Assembly: GCA_029931535.1 (NCBI GenBank)
Contig: JAQPZY010001098.1
Span: forward strand, 1,020,001-1,084,000
Source of the DNA: Margaritifera margaritifera
Lineage: Eukaryota; Mollusca; Bivalvia; Unionida; Margaritiferidae
Direction of reading: 5' to 3'
DNA length: 64,000 bases
In this document: in pieces, positions 1 to 12,729 of the stretch
Layout of the letters: every line of letters starts with the position of its first letter
Numbering within the stretch: the stretch's first letter is position 1
The notes under the pieces: generated by a model
What the model was told of the DNA's origin: nothing
Databases searched by the model: none
Seen by the model: only the letters and a program-made list of their open reading frames with translations
Made by a program: the position numbers and the translations under genes

Positions 1-807
1 AGGGAATTTGTTTGCATAGCCATTAGAGCTAGGGATGTTGTTTGCATAGCCATCTGAAGCAAAGATTGCAGTGCTCATAGTACAATAAATCAGACTGCTT
101 ATTAAAGCAAGTTTCCCGTCTCCTGAAAAAGCAAAAGTGACAAAATATATCGTTATTCTTAAGAGTAGCCTGGATCATCCGGCCCGCTTCGACTTTCATC
201 GCTATGCAATGGATAGCCAAGCCAGGACAGCGGCGAAAGGGGGAAGGGGGGGGGGGGGAGAGAAAACGATGTGAAATGAAGGCGAGACACCCCAATTTTT
301 GGGGGCCCGAGGCAGCGCTGTGAGTGTTGACTGTGATTTAATAAATTGATAATAAAAACAAATCATGCCAATTCACACCTTTATGGTTAAAAAAGAAAAG
401 AAAAACACACAAAAAACAAGGTATAATTTATGTCAGTTAGGAAGAATGTTGTAAGAACAATTTAGTTATGTACAAGCTAAGCGTCTCTTTGTCGGCGTGT
501 ACATTATGACGTCGTAATCTCAATAATGTCAGCGCTTTCTCAATGGATGAGATGAAAGTCTAAACAACCCACAAAGGAGCGTAGTTTTGCCACCACCACC
601 GCCCCTATTTTCTATGCAGATACAGTCTTGGGCAGGGCTGAGACTGTCTTAAGAGGTAATCTATGCAATGATGATCAGATTTGAGTACTCTGTGGTATTT
701 AGAAACATGCCAGCCGCGAAAATTTAAAACACATCCTAAAATTCTCCAGCCCCAAAAACGTTTTTGTCTGATTACACAGTACATCAGCCACTCAATATCG
801 AGAGGAT
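1..807. other. Anonymous AT-rich DNA
   Basis: No supported gene. A roughly 30-bp imperfect direct repeat containing tttgcatagccat lies at 10-52, and a G run at 247-259. The short ORFs on both strands have no recognisable domain. Confidence 0.6.
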
Positions 808-926
808 ATTTGCTTGAAACGAGTGAATAACGGATATATTTCATCGAGTGGGTGAAAAACTCAGTTTTATTAAGTTTTCACTCACGAGAAAAAATATATC
901 CGTTATTCGTTCAGGGCAAGCAAATT
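808..926. repeat. Near-perfect palindrome, MITE-like hairpin
   Basis: The left arm (808-841, with gaataacggatatattt) is mirrored by the right arm (893-926, aaatatatccgttattcg), including the outer pair atttgcttg/caagcaaat. Inside, cgagtgggtgaaaa pairs with ttttcactcacgag, leaving a short loop. The tcactc(g/a)(t/c)ga core is shared with the hairpin at 52951-53127, so the two may belong to related elements. The structure is seen directly; the transposon nature is inferred. Confidence 0.7.
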
Positions 927-2123
927 TTCTTTTTATTTTATGCTCAAACGTATTGGCTAACAATATGTACAACAGATTGAAGTAGCAGATTTCTTATTGT
1001 ATCCCGCGCGATAGTGTCAGCGGTTTACCCTTTATATTCTGCCTTGTTTTGTGTATTCTCGCACAGAAAATATCAGTAGTAACATACATTCTCCTTCCCA
1101 ATTCAAAGTTAAACAGCACATAAAAACAACGAAGATAAAAAGTATATGCCCATTGTGGGATTTAAACTTGGTTAGTCTGAATGCGGCCAAACTTACCACA
1201 AGACCGCGCAAGCTTCTGAAAATAGCTCAGATTTTTTGGTTATAATGTTATCGACTGTCAACTAAGAAATATTTCTAGTATTCCACTCCAGTGAATTATC
1301 AAAATTATTTCTCTTGGAAAATCCAGTAATTCAAGGTCTGGTCTAGAATGAAATAAAGACTTGTTGTGAAGTTCTGAGAATAAAATAAAACGTATTACTT
1401 TTTCATTGAATATTTTATGTATGACATTGCAAAGCATAAAATATTTTTCTTCTTATAAACAAAATTTAATCTTAAAATAATGTGTGAATTATAGAAGACT
1501 GGAGACACTAAGCATTCAGAAAATGTCGTCATCTGGAGAAGAAAAAACCCCAGCATTATTCATCTTCCTCAACTGACCAGGCCCCTCTTTCTAGAAACTA
1601 CACACCTTTGTGAGAACACAAACTCTTTGAGTACGAAACTGAAGCTCAAGATCAAAGTTTTAATATTTAGATACACTATGACGTTTATTTCATATAAAGT
1701 TAGAAACTTTCAAAATTTTCTTGACTTTATTCCTTTTACTGGCATGAAGCTTGAGTTTGAGTCTCGTACTCAACGTTGCGCGAATTCAGGACCCAGTTAT
1801 AGGCACTTTATGTCAGAACAAAAGATACTTGCGTTTTGGCCATCAAAATGGATTTTCTTACTGATCAAAAACTATTTTTGTTGCAGAAACCATTGCTTAC
1901 TTTTCTTTTGGGGAAGTAAACAGTAAATGAAAATTAAACTACTAGATAACCGGTACCTCACTGTCAATGGACCTTTAGGAGACAATAAAATAAAATGCAA
2001 ATTATGGGAACATTTTCCCCAACGATTTTGAGTCGGTCTCCTTTTCTCGACGTGGTTAAATCGCTTTCTCTTTCATGCAGAAGTGTCACATTTGTCAACA
2101 TAATTTTTAGGGTGAGTGCTGCG

Positions 2124-2124
<1 letters not shown>
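927..2124. other. Anonymous AT-rich DNA
   Basis: No supported gene. A weak tRNA-like stretch on the minus strand at 1147-1209 is discussed under rejected items. Confidence 0.55.

Positions 2125-2216
<92 letters not shown>
2125..2216. repeat. (TA)n microsatellite
   Basis: About 90 bp of uninterrupted TA. The tyrosine/isoleucine-rich ORFs over it on both strands are artefacts of the dinucleotide. Confidence 0.95.
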
Positions 2217-2217
<1 letters not shown>

Positions 2218-4082
2218 TTTGAAAGTAGTATAGACAGACTCTTAGAATTTGAATACCCCTATGTGGGTAAGGTGTGAACTGAGGTGACCTGAACACACCA
2301 AAGAATGTATATACGGGTAATTAATCTCCTTATGTCATATCTCTTCCATTTCTGACTTCAACTAGCTAGTAATATGACTTTCTACTTTGTTCCACTATCT
2401 GCCATTTTTATTTTTTATCCAGTTCCAGACACAAAAACTAGGAGCCCTATCCAGAATTTTCGTCGAAAAATATAACCCCATTTCAGACACTTCTGTTAAA
2501 TAAAATCTTTAACCCCTACTGTCGGAACATCCTTACTACATGCACCACCTTATTTTAGTCATATGAAATTAACTAATGGGAAACATGTATATAATCAATA
2601 ATTAAATGACCGCACCATTCCCCGTCCAGGGATACAGTTGCGATGGGAAACTGATATAAATTAGTAAGGTTGATATATAACATTTCTTGGTGACCCAATG
2701 CAATCTAAAGCAAAAGTGCCGTTATCAGTATCCGTTATCAGTATCCGTTATCAGTAAACAGGACTGTATTGACTTACTGATTATATGTATATCATTTGTT
2801 AAAGCTTCAGTACTATGACATCAATTGGTAGCCACAAATGGATACGTTATCAAAGTGTTGCCGGAAGAATTATGCTAAAATAAACAGTTTATATGAACTT
2901 TTGTCAATATTTACTGACAGTATCAAACGCGTTCAGGAGAACGATATTGGATGTTAAGGTTATCAGGCAGGCATTTTGAAAAGTTGGACATGTTGCTATT
3001 TGAAACCATTTGAAAGTATTCCAATTATAATTTCAAATGTTATTTTATTTTATTTATTTATTTATTTATAGCAGTTAAATCACATGAATCATATTGCAAA
3101 ACAATTTAGAATTCGCGACAGGAGTCTGACAAATTAGTTAGAGGTAGTTCATAGAATTAAACCTTTATAGGTATCGGACCACTAATTATTTTACAGCCAG
3201 AAAACCAGTCTACTGGTATGGGAATAAAAAATAGAGAACTAAATATTTTCAGATGTACCCGTTGGCTAGTAAATGGGTTCTTTTCTTTAATTAGTTTTTT
3301 GCATTATTAATTTCATAAACTTCTATCTATGTATTACAGTTGACAACAAAATATTTACTTTTATTTTGATATCCTGTATTCAATTTTCTACTGACAAAAT
3401 AGCATATGAACTCTTGGTGCGAGGCTATGTTATTTGGAGCAGACCAGGGAATCCCCCTGTTTAATAGAACGAGGCTCAAAAAATGCTGCGGTACACCTGT
3501 TTTTCAAGGCAGAAAAATTTCTCTAACTCTAATGAATGGAAGCATGTGTGGTTTGCATGCCAATCTAACGCAAACATTCTTTTTATTTTGTAATATATTA
3601 ACTTTAAGTTCTATGGGAAATTAATTAGTGGCCTGATCCCAATAACTGAATGAATAACTAACTAACCAACTAACTAAATAAATGTTTGCTAGAAATTAGG
3701 ATACACTGAATAATAAAATATGTGAGTACCAATTAAACATTCCCTGCAAAGCCTGCTCACGTTATATTTCCTTTTATATATCTGGCCTCAAATGCCAATG
3801 ACAAACTTTTAACGTACCATTCTTATGACTTAAGCATATAATGTAATAGTGTATGCCTTAGAGTATACTGGCAAAATAACAGGTGCCACGCACACTTGTT
3901 TAAAGATTTTTAAAGTTTTTATTCCTCTTGGGAAACTCTTTCTGGAGTTGAAACCGATGTTTATTGAATATTTTTATTTTTAACAAATTGTGACAGCCTT
4001 CAGTGTCTCAAAAACCTTGGCCATAAACTGTACTGGTTTATAACATTTGTTTTGCCATGCAATATAATGACGTGATGTGACC
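2217..4082. other. Anonymous AT-rich DNA
   Basis: No gene supported. It holds a 13-bp motif (atccgttatcagt) in three tandem copies near 2718-2757, a tattta run at 3045-3068 and an aactaacta-type run at 3655-3682. Confidence 0.55.
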
Positions 4083-4287
4083 TACCGTGTATATTCGCTT
4101 ATAGGTCGAGTCCAACTGCAAACTGCACAGACCTAGATCTGGTGTCGCATAATGCGCCAGCAGATCTGGATCTATGCAGTTTGTTAGGAGTAATCAGTAA
4201 AACAAACAACATAGACCCTGATCTACCGGCGCAGTATGCGACATCAGATCAGGGTTTATGTTGTTTGCAGTTGGAGTATAGACGGTA
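4083..4287 (+). mobile_element. Twin-hairpin MITE, copy 1
   Basis: The ends are inverted: taccgt at the left and acggta at the right, followed inward by tatattcgc and agtatag. Two consecutive stem-loops lie inside. The first is built on actgca-agatctg-ataatgcg-cagatct-tgcagt and the second on acaacat-tgatct-cgca-gatca-tgttgt, joined by a spacer near ggagtaatcagtaaaac. No coding capacity. Copies at 11558, 17908, 27436, 30341 and 31876 define the family. TA appears to be the target duplication. Confidence 0.85.
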
Positions 4288-4840
4288 ATTATTACAGGAT
4301 TATATCCAAAAGTTGGTAAGTGAATCTCAGAATACCTTTTTTTAAATGACGGCACTGATTTACTATAGTCCTCGTACCTATGACAAGAATCTGCTGGATG
4401 AATGCCACATTAGAGTCACATTTTTGACCTTGCATTTGACAGTGAATGAGAATGTGAAATTAATCACATACCTAACGATTCAGAAAAGCTGATTATCTGT
4501 TAATATTCCCGGTTTAATTTTGATGGATCAGGTTCCAATTTTGACGAGACACGTTGCACCTGCGGCCTAGTTCTGATTTTCACTTCATTACTTGTTGTGG
4601 AGTCCGGATAGGTTTGAGCCACTGGGAAAGGACACCTTCGAATAGATTCCAAAATCCTCTTAAGAATTACCTCGATCCTTGATAATTCCTTGTTGACTAT
4701 CAAGGCATTATAAACAATTCATATCTTTTTTGATAAACCAGTTTCGTCATTCCCGTGCATTAAAAAAAAAAAATAAAAAACAATATCGCCTCAGCAGTTG
4801 AACTAGATTTCTTTAAGTACTGGAAAGGTTAAGTTGATAA
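4288..4840. other. Anonymous flank of the old Gypsy element
   Basis: No gene or repeat recognised apart from an A-rich run at 4762-4782. Confidence 0.5.
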
Positions 4841-5490
4841 TGGTACGACTCTAGATCTTAAAAAATATGTAACAGAAAGAAAGTGAAACCAACAGAGTAA
4901 GTAATATCAACAAGTAATTTATTTCCCTATAATACAAAGTGAAATTCAAGAGATACTTACAATATTGTGAATCAAATTCCAAATAATCCTAAATGTCCTA
5001 AATCACAAGTCCAAAAATATAGAATGTTCCGAATGAGTTCCAATAGTCTTGAATGTCCTGATATAACACACTGATACAATCCCGAATGTCTTTGAGTCAG
5101 TTCGCAAAAGTCCAAAGTAATGTATTAATTCAAAAGTCAATGAGCACTTTAGTAATTCCAATGAATATATTAAATAAATAATTCCTCTCGAATTATATCT
5201 GATTTCAACGGCACAATGTAAAATCTTATCACAAATAGATTCCCACATATTGATCTAAAACGGGAATTAATTATTTGTTTACCAAATCCTATTTATACAC
5301 ATTTTCACTTGACCTATATCAACAGGATGTGAAGCAGTAAAATGGGAAAAAACCAGTCTAACTGTCAACACGACTGGCCTTGAACTCAAATGCTAGTCAA
5401 CATTCTGTTTACTAGTGACTAGAATCTAAAGTGCAACTTAACTTCCTGGACAAGATGTAAACACACATTATAGATTAAATATACATAACA
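4841..5490 (-). repeat. 3' LTR of the old Gypsy element
   Basis: It reads TGTTATGTAT at its start (5490 downward) and ends in GAGTCGTACCA at 4841, a one-base change from the CA end of the young LTRs. A purine tract (gaggggtgg) lies just outside at 5491-5499. A TATA-like box (tataaata on the minus strand) lies near 5290, and internal blocks such as ggaacattctatatt match the young LTRs. The length is about 650 bp against 752-754 bp in the young family. The partner LTR is missing. Confidence 0.88.
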
Positions 5491-5699
5491 CCACCCCTCA
5501 TAAAGAAAAATAAAGATTTATGCAATAAAGCTTTCTTTTACATACTTGTCAAATATGCATATGATACTATAATAATTATTATAATATTGGAAGATGTCTT
5601 ATGAATAACACTCAGTTTAATTACACAAAATATACACAAAATAAAGAAATATAGTACTTCTATACACGTGAGAGTGCATAATCAATCACTGAGTCGATC

Positions 5700-6486
5700 G
5701 AAGAATTTCCGAGTGGTTTCCTAGTGATCTTCGCAGTCGTCGTTGTAGATAATGACGTCATCGATGCACGCGTCACAATTATCTAGGCCAGATGTTAACA
5801 TGTTCATTAGAAGTTTAAATGTTGCCAGAGAACATTTTATTCCAAAGGACATCACTTTATGCTGATAAAGCCCATCTGGAGTTGCAAATGCCGAAATTTC
5901 TTTTGCTCTTTTCGTGAGTGGAATTTGCCAGAATCCTTTTAAAAGGTTAAACTTGGTGACATATTTCGCATTTCCAATTTTGTCGATGCAGTCATCTATT
6001 CTTGGCATTGGAAATGAATCCGTTTTTGGTGACACTGTTGACTTTTCTATAGTCAGCACACATGCGGAATGTATTATCTGGTTTAGGCACAAGAATACAT
6101 GGTGAACTCCAGTTACCTTTACTTGGTTGTATAATTCATATATCATTCTCCAGTAAATATTGAATTACTTTTTTCAAATATTCCTGCTTGAGAGGATTCA
6201 TCCTATAAGCATGCTGTTTCACATGTGTAGAATCTACAATATCAGCGTCATGATAGATTTTATTTGTTCGTGTTGGAACATCAGGAAACAAGTGCTCATA
6301 CTCATGTAATAACTGTTTTAGTTCATTCCTCTCCTGCTGTTGTATATGTGAAAGTTTCTGGTCCAGATCGTTTATTATTTCTGTATTCCGAGGTTTGGGT
6401 AAACCAAAGTCACGACAGTCAGATTGCATTCCATCGTTTACATCCTCACTGTGTGGAACAGATACAACTAAAATGATTGAATACAT
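5700..6486 (-). pseudogene. Reverse transcriptase remnant (old Gypsy)
   Basis: Two overlapping frames (6486-6136 and 6146-5721) carry the fingers-palm region of a Ty3/Gypsy RT. The conserved segments are near TKFNLLKGFWQIPLTKRAKE and the catalytic pair in ACIDDVIIY, where the family's usual tyrosine is cysteine (YIDD to CIDD). A frame change separates them near 6140, where a block of residues present in the young copy is lost. There is no RNase H behind it. It is non-functional. Confidence 0.9.
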
Positions 6487-6715
6487 AACTGTGTTATCTC
6501 TGTCAAAATACTACTTTAACATATTTATGTGACAAAGTTGTTTCTGTTTCCGCTTCCCAGGAGTGTTAATGATATAATTTAAGTCATTGACTTTCTTTTC
6601 AACGGTAAAAGGGACCATACAATTTAGCTCTTGAGGTATGGAAAGAGAGCCAGAACTTTCTCACCAGGTTGAAAACTCCTTTCCTGTGCATTTCTGTCAT
6701 ACCTTAATTTTATTT

Positions 6716-7455
6716 TCACTGAGTAGTGTGAAGATTAGTTCTTGCTACTTCACAAGCCTTTGACAACTTATATTTGAAATCAGAGACATTGTCAAGAAGA
6801 TTAATCTTTAAATCTTCATTTGAAAGAACTTTCTCTGTCAATAACTTCAATGGTCCACGTACAGTATGACCAAAAACCAGTTCAAAGGGACTAAAACCCA
6901 ATGATTTCTGCACCGATTCCCTAACAGCAAACAACAACAAATGAATACCCTCATCCCAATCCTTTCCTGTATCAAAGCAATATGAACGAATATTATTCTT
7001 TAAAGTTTGATGAAATCGTTCCAAAGCACCTTGACTTTTAGTGTGCCAGGCAGAAGATTTAAACTGTTGGATGCCTGATTCATGCATAACTTGTTGGAAT
7101 ATTCCAGACATAATATTTTACCCTTGATCAAACTGGACAGATTTGGGAAGGCCAACATGTGTAAAAAACTTTACCAAAGCTTTTATAATGGTTTAGTTTT
7201 AATATTTCTTAAAGGAATTGCCTCTGGAAATCTTGTGGACGCACACATTATTGTCAACAAGTATTAGTTGCCTGACTTGGTCTTAGGTAAGTGACCGACA
7301 CAATCTACCATTATTCTGCTAAATAGTTCGTCAAATGTTGGAATAGGTTGCAGATGAACCTTATGTGTCTTCTGATTGGGTTGTCCTACCATTTGACAAG
7401 ATCTACAGTATTTAGAAACATCACTTTTAAGTTTCGGCCAATAAAAATAATTCAA
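6716..7455 (-). pseudogene. Integrase remnant (old Gypsy), upstream of RT
   Basis: The zinc-binding N-terminal part (7455-7264) retains YWPKLKSDVSKYCRSCQMV, but two residues of the CxxC region seen in the young copy are deleted. The core and C-terminal part (7111-6716) holds the QGALERFHQTL block, with the glutamate that completes DD35E. The middle, with the second aspartate, lies in another frame around 7110-7260. Its position 5' of the RT remnant matches the order in the intact element. Confidence 0.9.
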
Positions 7456-7503
7456 GATCTTGTGATAAGTCTAATTGACTTCTAAATGACCAGCCAAGGG
7501 AGT

Positions 7504-8350
7504 TTATTGGACTAGACTAAGAATTTTCTGACGATATGACATCGGGACGACAATTTGATAGCTCACTGACCACTCGTCACCAGCGGGTACCTCAGGTGGT
7601 CTCCATTTTCTCACAAGGACCCCATTTTTCATAAAGTAACAATCTGGGACGTGTGTGTCTTCAGTTTCACTAAATGCCCTCTGAAACAAACAGGAGATTT
7701 CAGGATCTTGTTCCTGTTCGACAAAGAGTGATTGTCTTTTGTCACCCTGATTAGAATGAAGAGAAAGAGTAGTAAAAAGAGGATCACTGTGGTCAATACC
7801 TATTGGTTGATCAATACCAGGAGAAAAAGGAGGACCTCATCAAATTATGACCAATAAATGTGTCAGCTAAAGGAATAATTTCCTGATCAACATCATTCTC
7901 AAGAGTTCTTTTTGACATAGCTCTGGTAACTGCACAAGCAAGATACAAATCAGGGATTTCAATCTCAATGGGATCAACTTTTTGATCCAAACAAGGCTTG
8001 TCAGTTACAAGTGGATTGACCACGACCTTATCTCCAGCTAGGTCTATGCCGAGTAACAAATTAATACCTTCTATAGGTAAAGAAGTCACTGTCTGAACAG
8101 TTACAGGTCCGGAAACTAAGTCTGAAGCCAAATTAACAAAATGGAGATCAACATTTACAAAGCCGCACTCTACTCCCTGAATAAGAACACTTTCACTAGA
8201 AGAAGACTTCTCAGAAAAAGGCAAAGTACCTGATAACAAAAGACTCAGAGAAGTTCCTGTGTCCCTTAATATTTTAATAGGGATAGGTTTGGCAGAATCA
8301 CCAATAAGTGATATAGAACCTTCTGACATGAATGGTTCATAAGTCTCCAA
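7504..8350 (-). pseudogene. Protease and linker remnant (old Gypsy)
   Basis: Frame 8350-7811 contains the retropepsin-like active site as ILRDTGTSLSLLL, where the young copy has DTGAS. The linker LLGIDLAGDKVVVNPLVTDK and the region before the integrase (7689-7504, WRPPEVPAGDEWSVSYQIVV) follow. Stops and a frame change near 7810 break the polyprotein. Confidence 0.88.
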
Positions 8351-8425
8351 AATAGAATCAGGCTGGGGTTTGTTTGACCCAACAAATGTATTGCTTTCAA
8401 TACAAGACCGTGACCTTGACCTCTT

Positions 8426-9305
8426 TCAAATAAGAGTCTTTGGAATAGCTCTGTCTTTCTTCTGTTGCTTACTTTTCAACCTGTAGCAATCAAAAATAAC
8501 ACGCGCTTTCTTTTTTACAGTAAGTGCACATAGGAAGAGATAATTATTTCTGATCAGATTATCAGATGTTTGATTTCTGAAAGTTATACCGGACTGAAAT
8601 TTGGAAGTGCTCGCATGAGACTGACACGTTTTTTTTTTTTTACCAAAACCATGCTGAGAGGTAGACTTCCTGATAAATAACATTTTGTGAGTCAAGGAAT
8701 AATCATCAGCCATGCTAGTAGCATTTTCTAAAGTTTCCACTTTTTGCTCATCACAATAGGTCTTGACATTACTATGGATGCACTTCTTGAACTCTTCAAT
8801 TAATACGAGATGTCTGAGGTTATCGTACTCTTTATCAACCTTCTTGGCTGAGCACCACTTATCAAATAGTTGTTCTTTTTCACTTGCAAATTCGACATGG
8901 GTTTGTCCAGTTTCTTTTCTACAATTCCTAAATCCCTGTCGATATGCCTCAGGTACCACCTCATAACCCTTCAAGATATATTCCTTAATCACATCATAAT
9001 CAACGTTCTGTTGTACCGACAGTGAAACGAAGACTTCACAAGCTTACCCAAAAAGTACACTTTGTAGTAACAAAGTCCAATGCTCTCTGTGCCATTTCAA
9101 GTTTTCAGCAATTTTCTCAAAGTGAAGAAAGTATTTATCTACTTCTTTGACTTGAAAAGGGGATACTAACCTAATATATCTGGTAACATACAAATCTGAA
9201 CTTGCGTGTAAAGATGGTGGGGGGAGTGCTCCGCTTGCCAGTTCTAATTCTTTTAATCTATATTGCTTCTCTCTCTCTCTCTCTCTCTCTGCATCTGCAT
9301 TTGGG
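8426..9305 (-). pseudogene. Gag remnant (old Gypsy)
   Basis: Frame 8992-8426 matches the capsid-like part of gag (GFRNCRKETGQTHVEFASEK). The upstream part to 9305 is similar at the DNA level but is broken by a stop near 9045. The zinc knuckle is destroyed around 8490-8530: the two cysteine codons survive, but the histidine codon is altered and the frame shifts. A short CT tract at 9271-9289 corresponds to the GA-rich hinge where the young copy has its frameshift. Confidence 0.85.
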
Positions 9306-9308
9306 CTT

Positions 9309-10479
9309 CCGTAACGGACAGCTCAGTTTGATTGAAACGTGTCTTTTGATTGGTTTTCTCGAATTCTTGTAATGGCGCCTTGAGATCGCGAAGCCTTTCC
9401 ACGTTATGGCCCAGATGACTTGCCACATACGTTGGCTATATTGGTGAAAAGACGTTCAATGACAAGCTGTTGTTCCTGACAAATGAGGCAAAGACCAAGA
9501 GCTCGGTTATAAGGTATAATATTTTACCTGCTAAATATTCTATACAATGAAGAATCATTTTAAATACATTAATCAAACAGACAATATGAGCAACTATATA
9601 ATGTTTCGCACACTTTAATCAGATCATTGCAGACGACCACCACGAATGAGTGGTTGACAATGTGTGAGAGCGTGTGATGAATGGGTCTTGTAGACAGCAG
9701 TTCCCGTGATACTTGAGGACGTTACCAGCCTACCCATCAGTATATGCCACAGTACGTGCCCAAGAGAGTGCGAAAGTAATGTCACCTGGCTCAAGCATAG
9801 TTGTAGAGGAACGATATCAATTTTGTGCATAACCGTTAAGTGAACTTTTTCACTGAATCTTTTTGTATAAATGTATTTTTCCAATAAATTGAAGTTACGG
9901 ACAAAAAATTGTTTTAAAAAATACCATATAGCAATAAGTTGTAATTCTTTTACTGAACATCTGCTCGATTATTATCAAAGTCATTTAGCTTCAAGAGTGT
10001 GTTATTCCCATACTTTTCTTAACACTTTACGTCGCTACATCGAATTTTTAATTTGCGTTCGGATCAAATCCATAAAAAATTTATTCATCTTCAATCTGAT
10101 GAAATAAACTGTACAGTTTTATTCTATATGATACGTGTGTTAATAGAAAGAACATTAGGTTGCTTGTGGCCTTCCAAGACAAAAAGTGTGACAGCAAAAC
10201 CAAACATTGTTTATAATTTCTCATTTGAAAATATTTGTTTCAGGCAGCGAGAGATAAGTAGTACTAAAAGAAAAAAAAACACAGGCTGTTGAGAGCTTAA
10301 CTAAAATTATGCATCCATTTTATTTTGGCACAAGTTCAGTCTTTAAATCTTACTTGGTATGAAAAATGACTCAAGATTACAAAAGTATCCATTTAAATTC
10401 AAAAAGAAAGCATACGAAAGCTAGATGGGAAAAATTACAAAAATGAATATGGGTCTCATCGCTGGTATCGAGATGACAT
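9309..10479. other. Anonymous DNA
   Basis: No gene or known repeat recognised. The short ORFs lack domains. Confidence 0.5.
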
Positions 10480-10648
10480 GAAGTGGGTGTTTTACAGACA
10501 TGTATTGAATGATGAAGTGGGTGTTTTACAGACATGTACTGAATGATGAAGTGGGTGTTTTACAGACATGTACTGAATGATGAAGTGGGTGTTTTACAGA
10601 CATGTACTGAATGATGAAGTGGGTGTTTTACAGACATGCACTGAATGC
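10480..10648. repeat. 34-bp minisatellite, 5 units
   Basis: Units starting gaagtgggtgttttacagac are spaced 34 bp apart at 10480, 10514, 10548, 10582 and 10616 and are nearly identical. The last unit decays near 10640. Confidence 0.95.
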
Positions 10649-11557
10649 ACGGGGACGGGAGGTCAATCTAGTTATTGTAAAATCTGACATCTTCAGAGTG
10701 GTACTGTGATGACAGATTTAAACCAAACGTGATCGAGGTGTTGAAATACACGCCCAAGTTGTGTTTTGAATTCGACTTCTTCAATGACAAGCCGTTATGG
10801 ACAAAAATGAACATTTTCTAATAACAGACAATCAATGTATACCCTGCGACGAGAATCGACTGCATTTGTCAACGAAAATCAACTTTTAATTATTGTGCTT
10901 GCAAATGAAAATCAGTAGTGCCTGTTGAACTGTATTTCAGAAAATACAGTTGAAGCAGAGTTAGTGCAACACCTTTCTGTAAGTAAATCTGTTTTGTTTT
11001 CAAACAAGACAATGATAATGTTTTTCGCAATTATTAGAAGTGCTCAGAAGACACAGTTATCGCGCCACGATTACGTACATGCTGTACTGGCGTAGCTTCT
11101 ATTTTTATAAACGTTATTCTATTATATATATGCGCTAAAAGTTCTCTTCCCCCCCCCCCCCCCCCACCCGTTTAATCCTCGTCACCCCCACTCCACTCCC
11201 ATCCCCAATACCAGACTGGCTATGGTTGGTGGGAACAATATTTCAAATGAAGGGTCCGCAACACGATTATGCTTAAAATGAATAGGAAAGAGACCAAAAA
11301 GAGAAAAAAATGACAACCCAACTTTTACGGCTAGCGCCTTAAAGCTCCGGGCAAGAACTATTAACGTTCAGTTTATCGATGTTGAATCATCAAAATTATC
11401 TCATTTTGTTCAAGGTATAATCACGGTAAAGTCACAGTAACGTTTTCAAGGACCAGGGGTTTATGTCCAAGGGGTCAAGTGATTTGCATAATTTTTTTTC
11501 TTTCTTTGATGGCTATTACTATGTAATTGAAATTAATCTTAGTATGACCGTAGTTAC
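10649..11557. other. Anonymous DNA with poly-C tract
   Basis: No gene supported. A C run lies at 11151-11165, followed by C-rich sequence to about 11210. Confidence 0.5.
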
Positions 11558-11778
11558 TACCGTCTATACTCGCGAATAAACTGATACCAACTGCAAACTG
11601 CATAGACCCATATCTGCCGTCGAATAATGCGCCGGCAGATCTGGGTCTATGCAGTTTGTAAGGACTAATCAGCAGAACAAGTAACATAGATCCTGATCTG
11701 CCCGCGCATTATGCGAAGGCATATCAGGGTCTATGTTGTTTGCATTTGAAGTCGAATTATACGCGAGTATATACGGTA
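11558..11778 (+). mobile_element. Twin-hairpin MITE, copy 2
   Basis: 221 bp with ends taccgtctatactcgcg and cgcgagtatatacggta, the best-preserved terminal inverted repeat of the family. Stem-loop 1 (about 11598-11659) and stem-loop 2 (about 11678-11742) are both near-complete palindromes. Confidence 0.9.
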
Positions 11779-12357
11779 CTTTATATTTTGGCCCCCGTTT
11801 CACTAAAATTCCCTCATTAACTGTATAACTAAGACATGTTCCTAAACATGCATGGATAAGATTTCTTCAGATCTCCTTCTGGATGGATATCGGAATACTA
11901 GATAATCTTTCAAGGAAAATGAACTTGTAAAAACTAATAAAATAAGTCTTTTTACTCTTAATCTTTTTTTTGTTTCCATCGAGGACTTTTCGCGTGTTAC
12001 TCACACGATCAACAGGTTGCTTGGGAAAGCAGTCATTTGTAAAGAGAGCTATTTCACTGTGTAGCGTCTGAGGTATGCCTATCTCAAATTTCATTCTTTA
12101 AAACAAAATTATTGTGATAATCGGGAAAATACAAATTTGTAAAATAAACTTTATGTAACCTTAGCCTGGATTAAAAATAATATTCTTTCTCATTATTTAA
12201 AGTCTGTTTCTACACGGTCCAGTAGGTATACTTTTCAAGTTTCCTGAATAAAAATATTTAACAAATAAAACAATTTAGCTACAGACCTTGACAGCAAGAG
12301 AGCTAAGTTATTTTGAGCAGAAAATTTAAAATTTTCAGTCAGAAATATGAATTGTAG
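11779..12357. other. Anonymous AT-rich DNA
   Basis: Nothing recognised on either strand. Confidence 0.5.
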
Positions 12358-12612
12358 CAACCGACGGCAAACACGGAAATTCCGTTACAGATCGGTCATT
12401 TTAGCAAGTCATTGTAGGTAATTTTATACAAGGCATAATGGGTATAACTGGTACAATGTTATAGTTTGACTAGTTGGTAACTTTAATCAAATTAAACTTT
12501 GTGCAAAGGATAAACTAACACCAGTCATACCCATAATATCTTGCAGAAAATCACTCACATCGACCTGTAAAGATCGCGGCGATTTATGTGGGCATATCTG
12601 TTCCGTAGGCCA
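12358..12612. mobile_element. Long imperfect palindrome, MITE-like
   Basis: The left half (12358-12470) is mirrored by the right half (12505-12612). For example, ataatgggtataactggt at 12436-12453 faces accagtcatacccataat at 12519-12536, and gatcggtcatttta corresponds to the complement of the gacctgtaaagatcgcg region. Arm identity is roughly three quarters by eye, so this is an old foldback element. It is unrelated in sequence to the twin-hairpin MITE. Confidence 0.65.
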
Positions 12613-12729
12613 TCGTCTGCTAAAAGTCATACTTCCAACTGAAATTGAAATTCATGTTCAGTTCAAAATGACTGACGTACTTGCTTACGTCGTTAATTAG
12701 ATTCCTTTGTTCTAACCACTTTCCGCCTT

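Larger units (their letters stand above)
4841..9308 (-). mobile_element. Old, 5'-truncated Gypsy element with integrase before RT
   Basis: On the minus strand the order is gag remnant, protease, integrase, RT, then the 3' LTR. Each piece is clearly homologous to the intact element at 46387-52923. The RNase H region is missing: sequence equivalent to 51316 near 5695 joins directly to the last codons of the polyprotein (ctctcacgtg near 5668), a loss of about 0.7 kb. The element stops abruptly near 9305 inside the GA-rich part of gag, so the gag start, leader and 5' LTR are absent. Frameshifts and stops break every domain, so it is much older than the copies at 46-53 and 62-64 kb. It confirms the domain order independently. 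Confidence 0.93.

Noticed and set aside
1147..1209. Possible tRNA gene on the minus strand
   Set aside because: A-box- and B-box-like stretches are present (gtggtaag, agtttaaatcc), but the acceptor ends do not pair and the cloverleaf is poor. At most it is a decayed SINE head.
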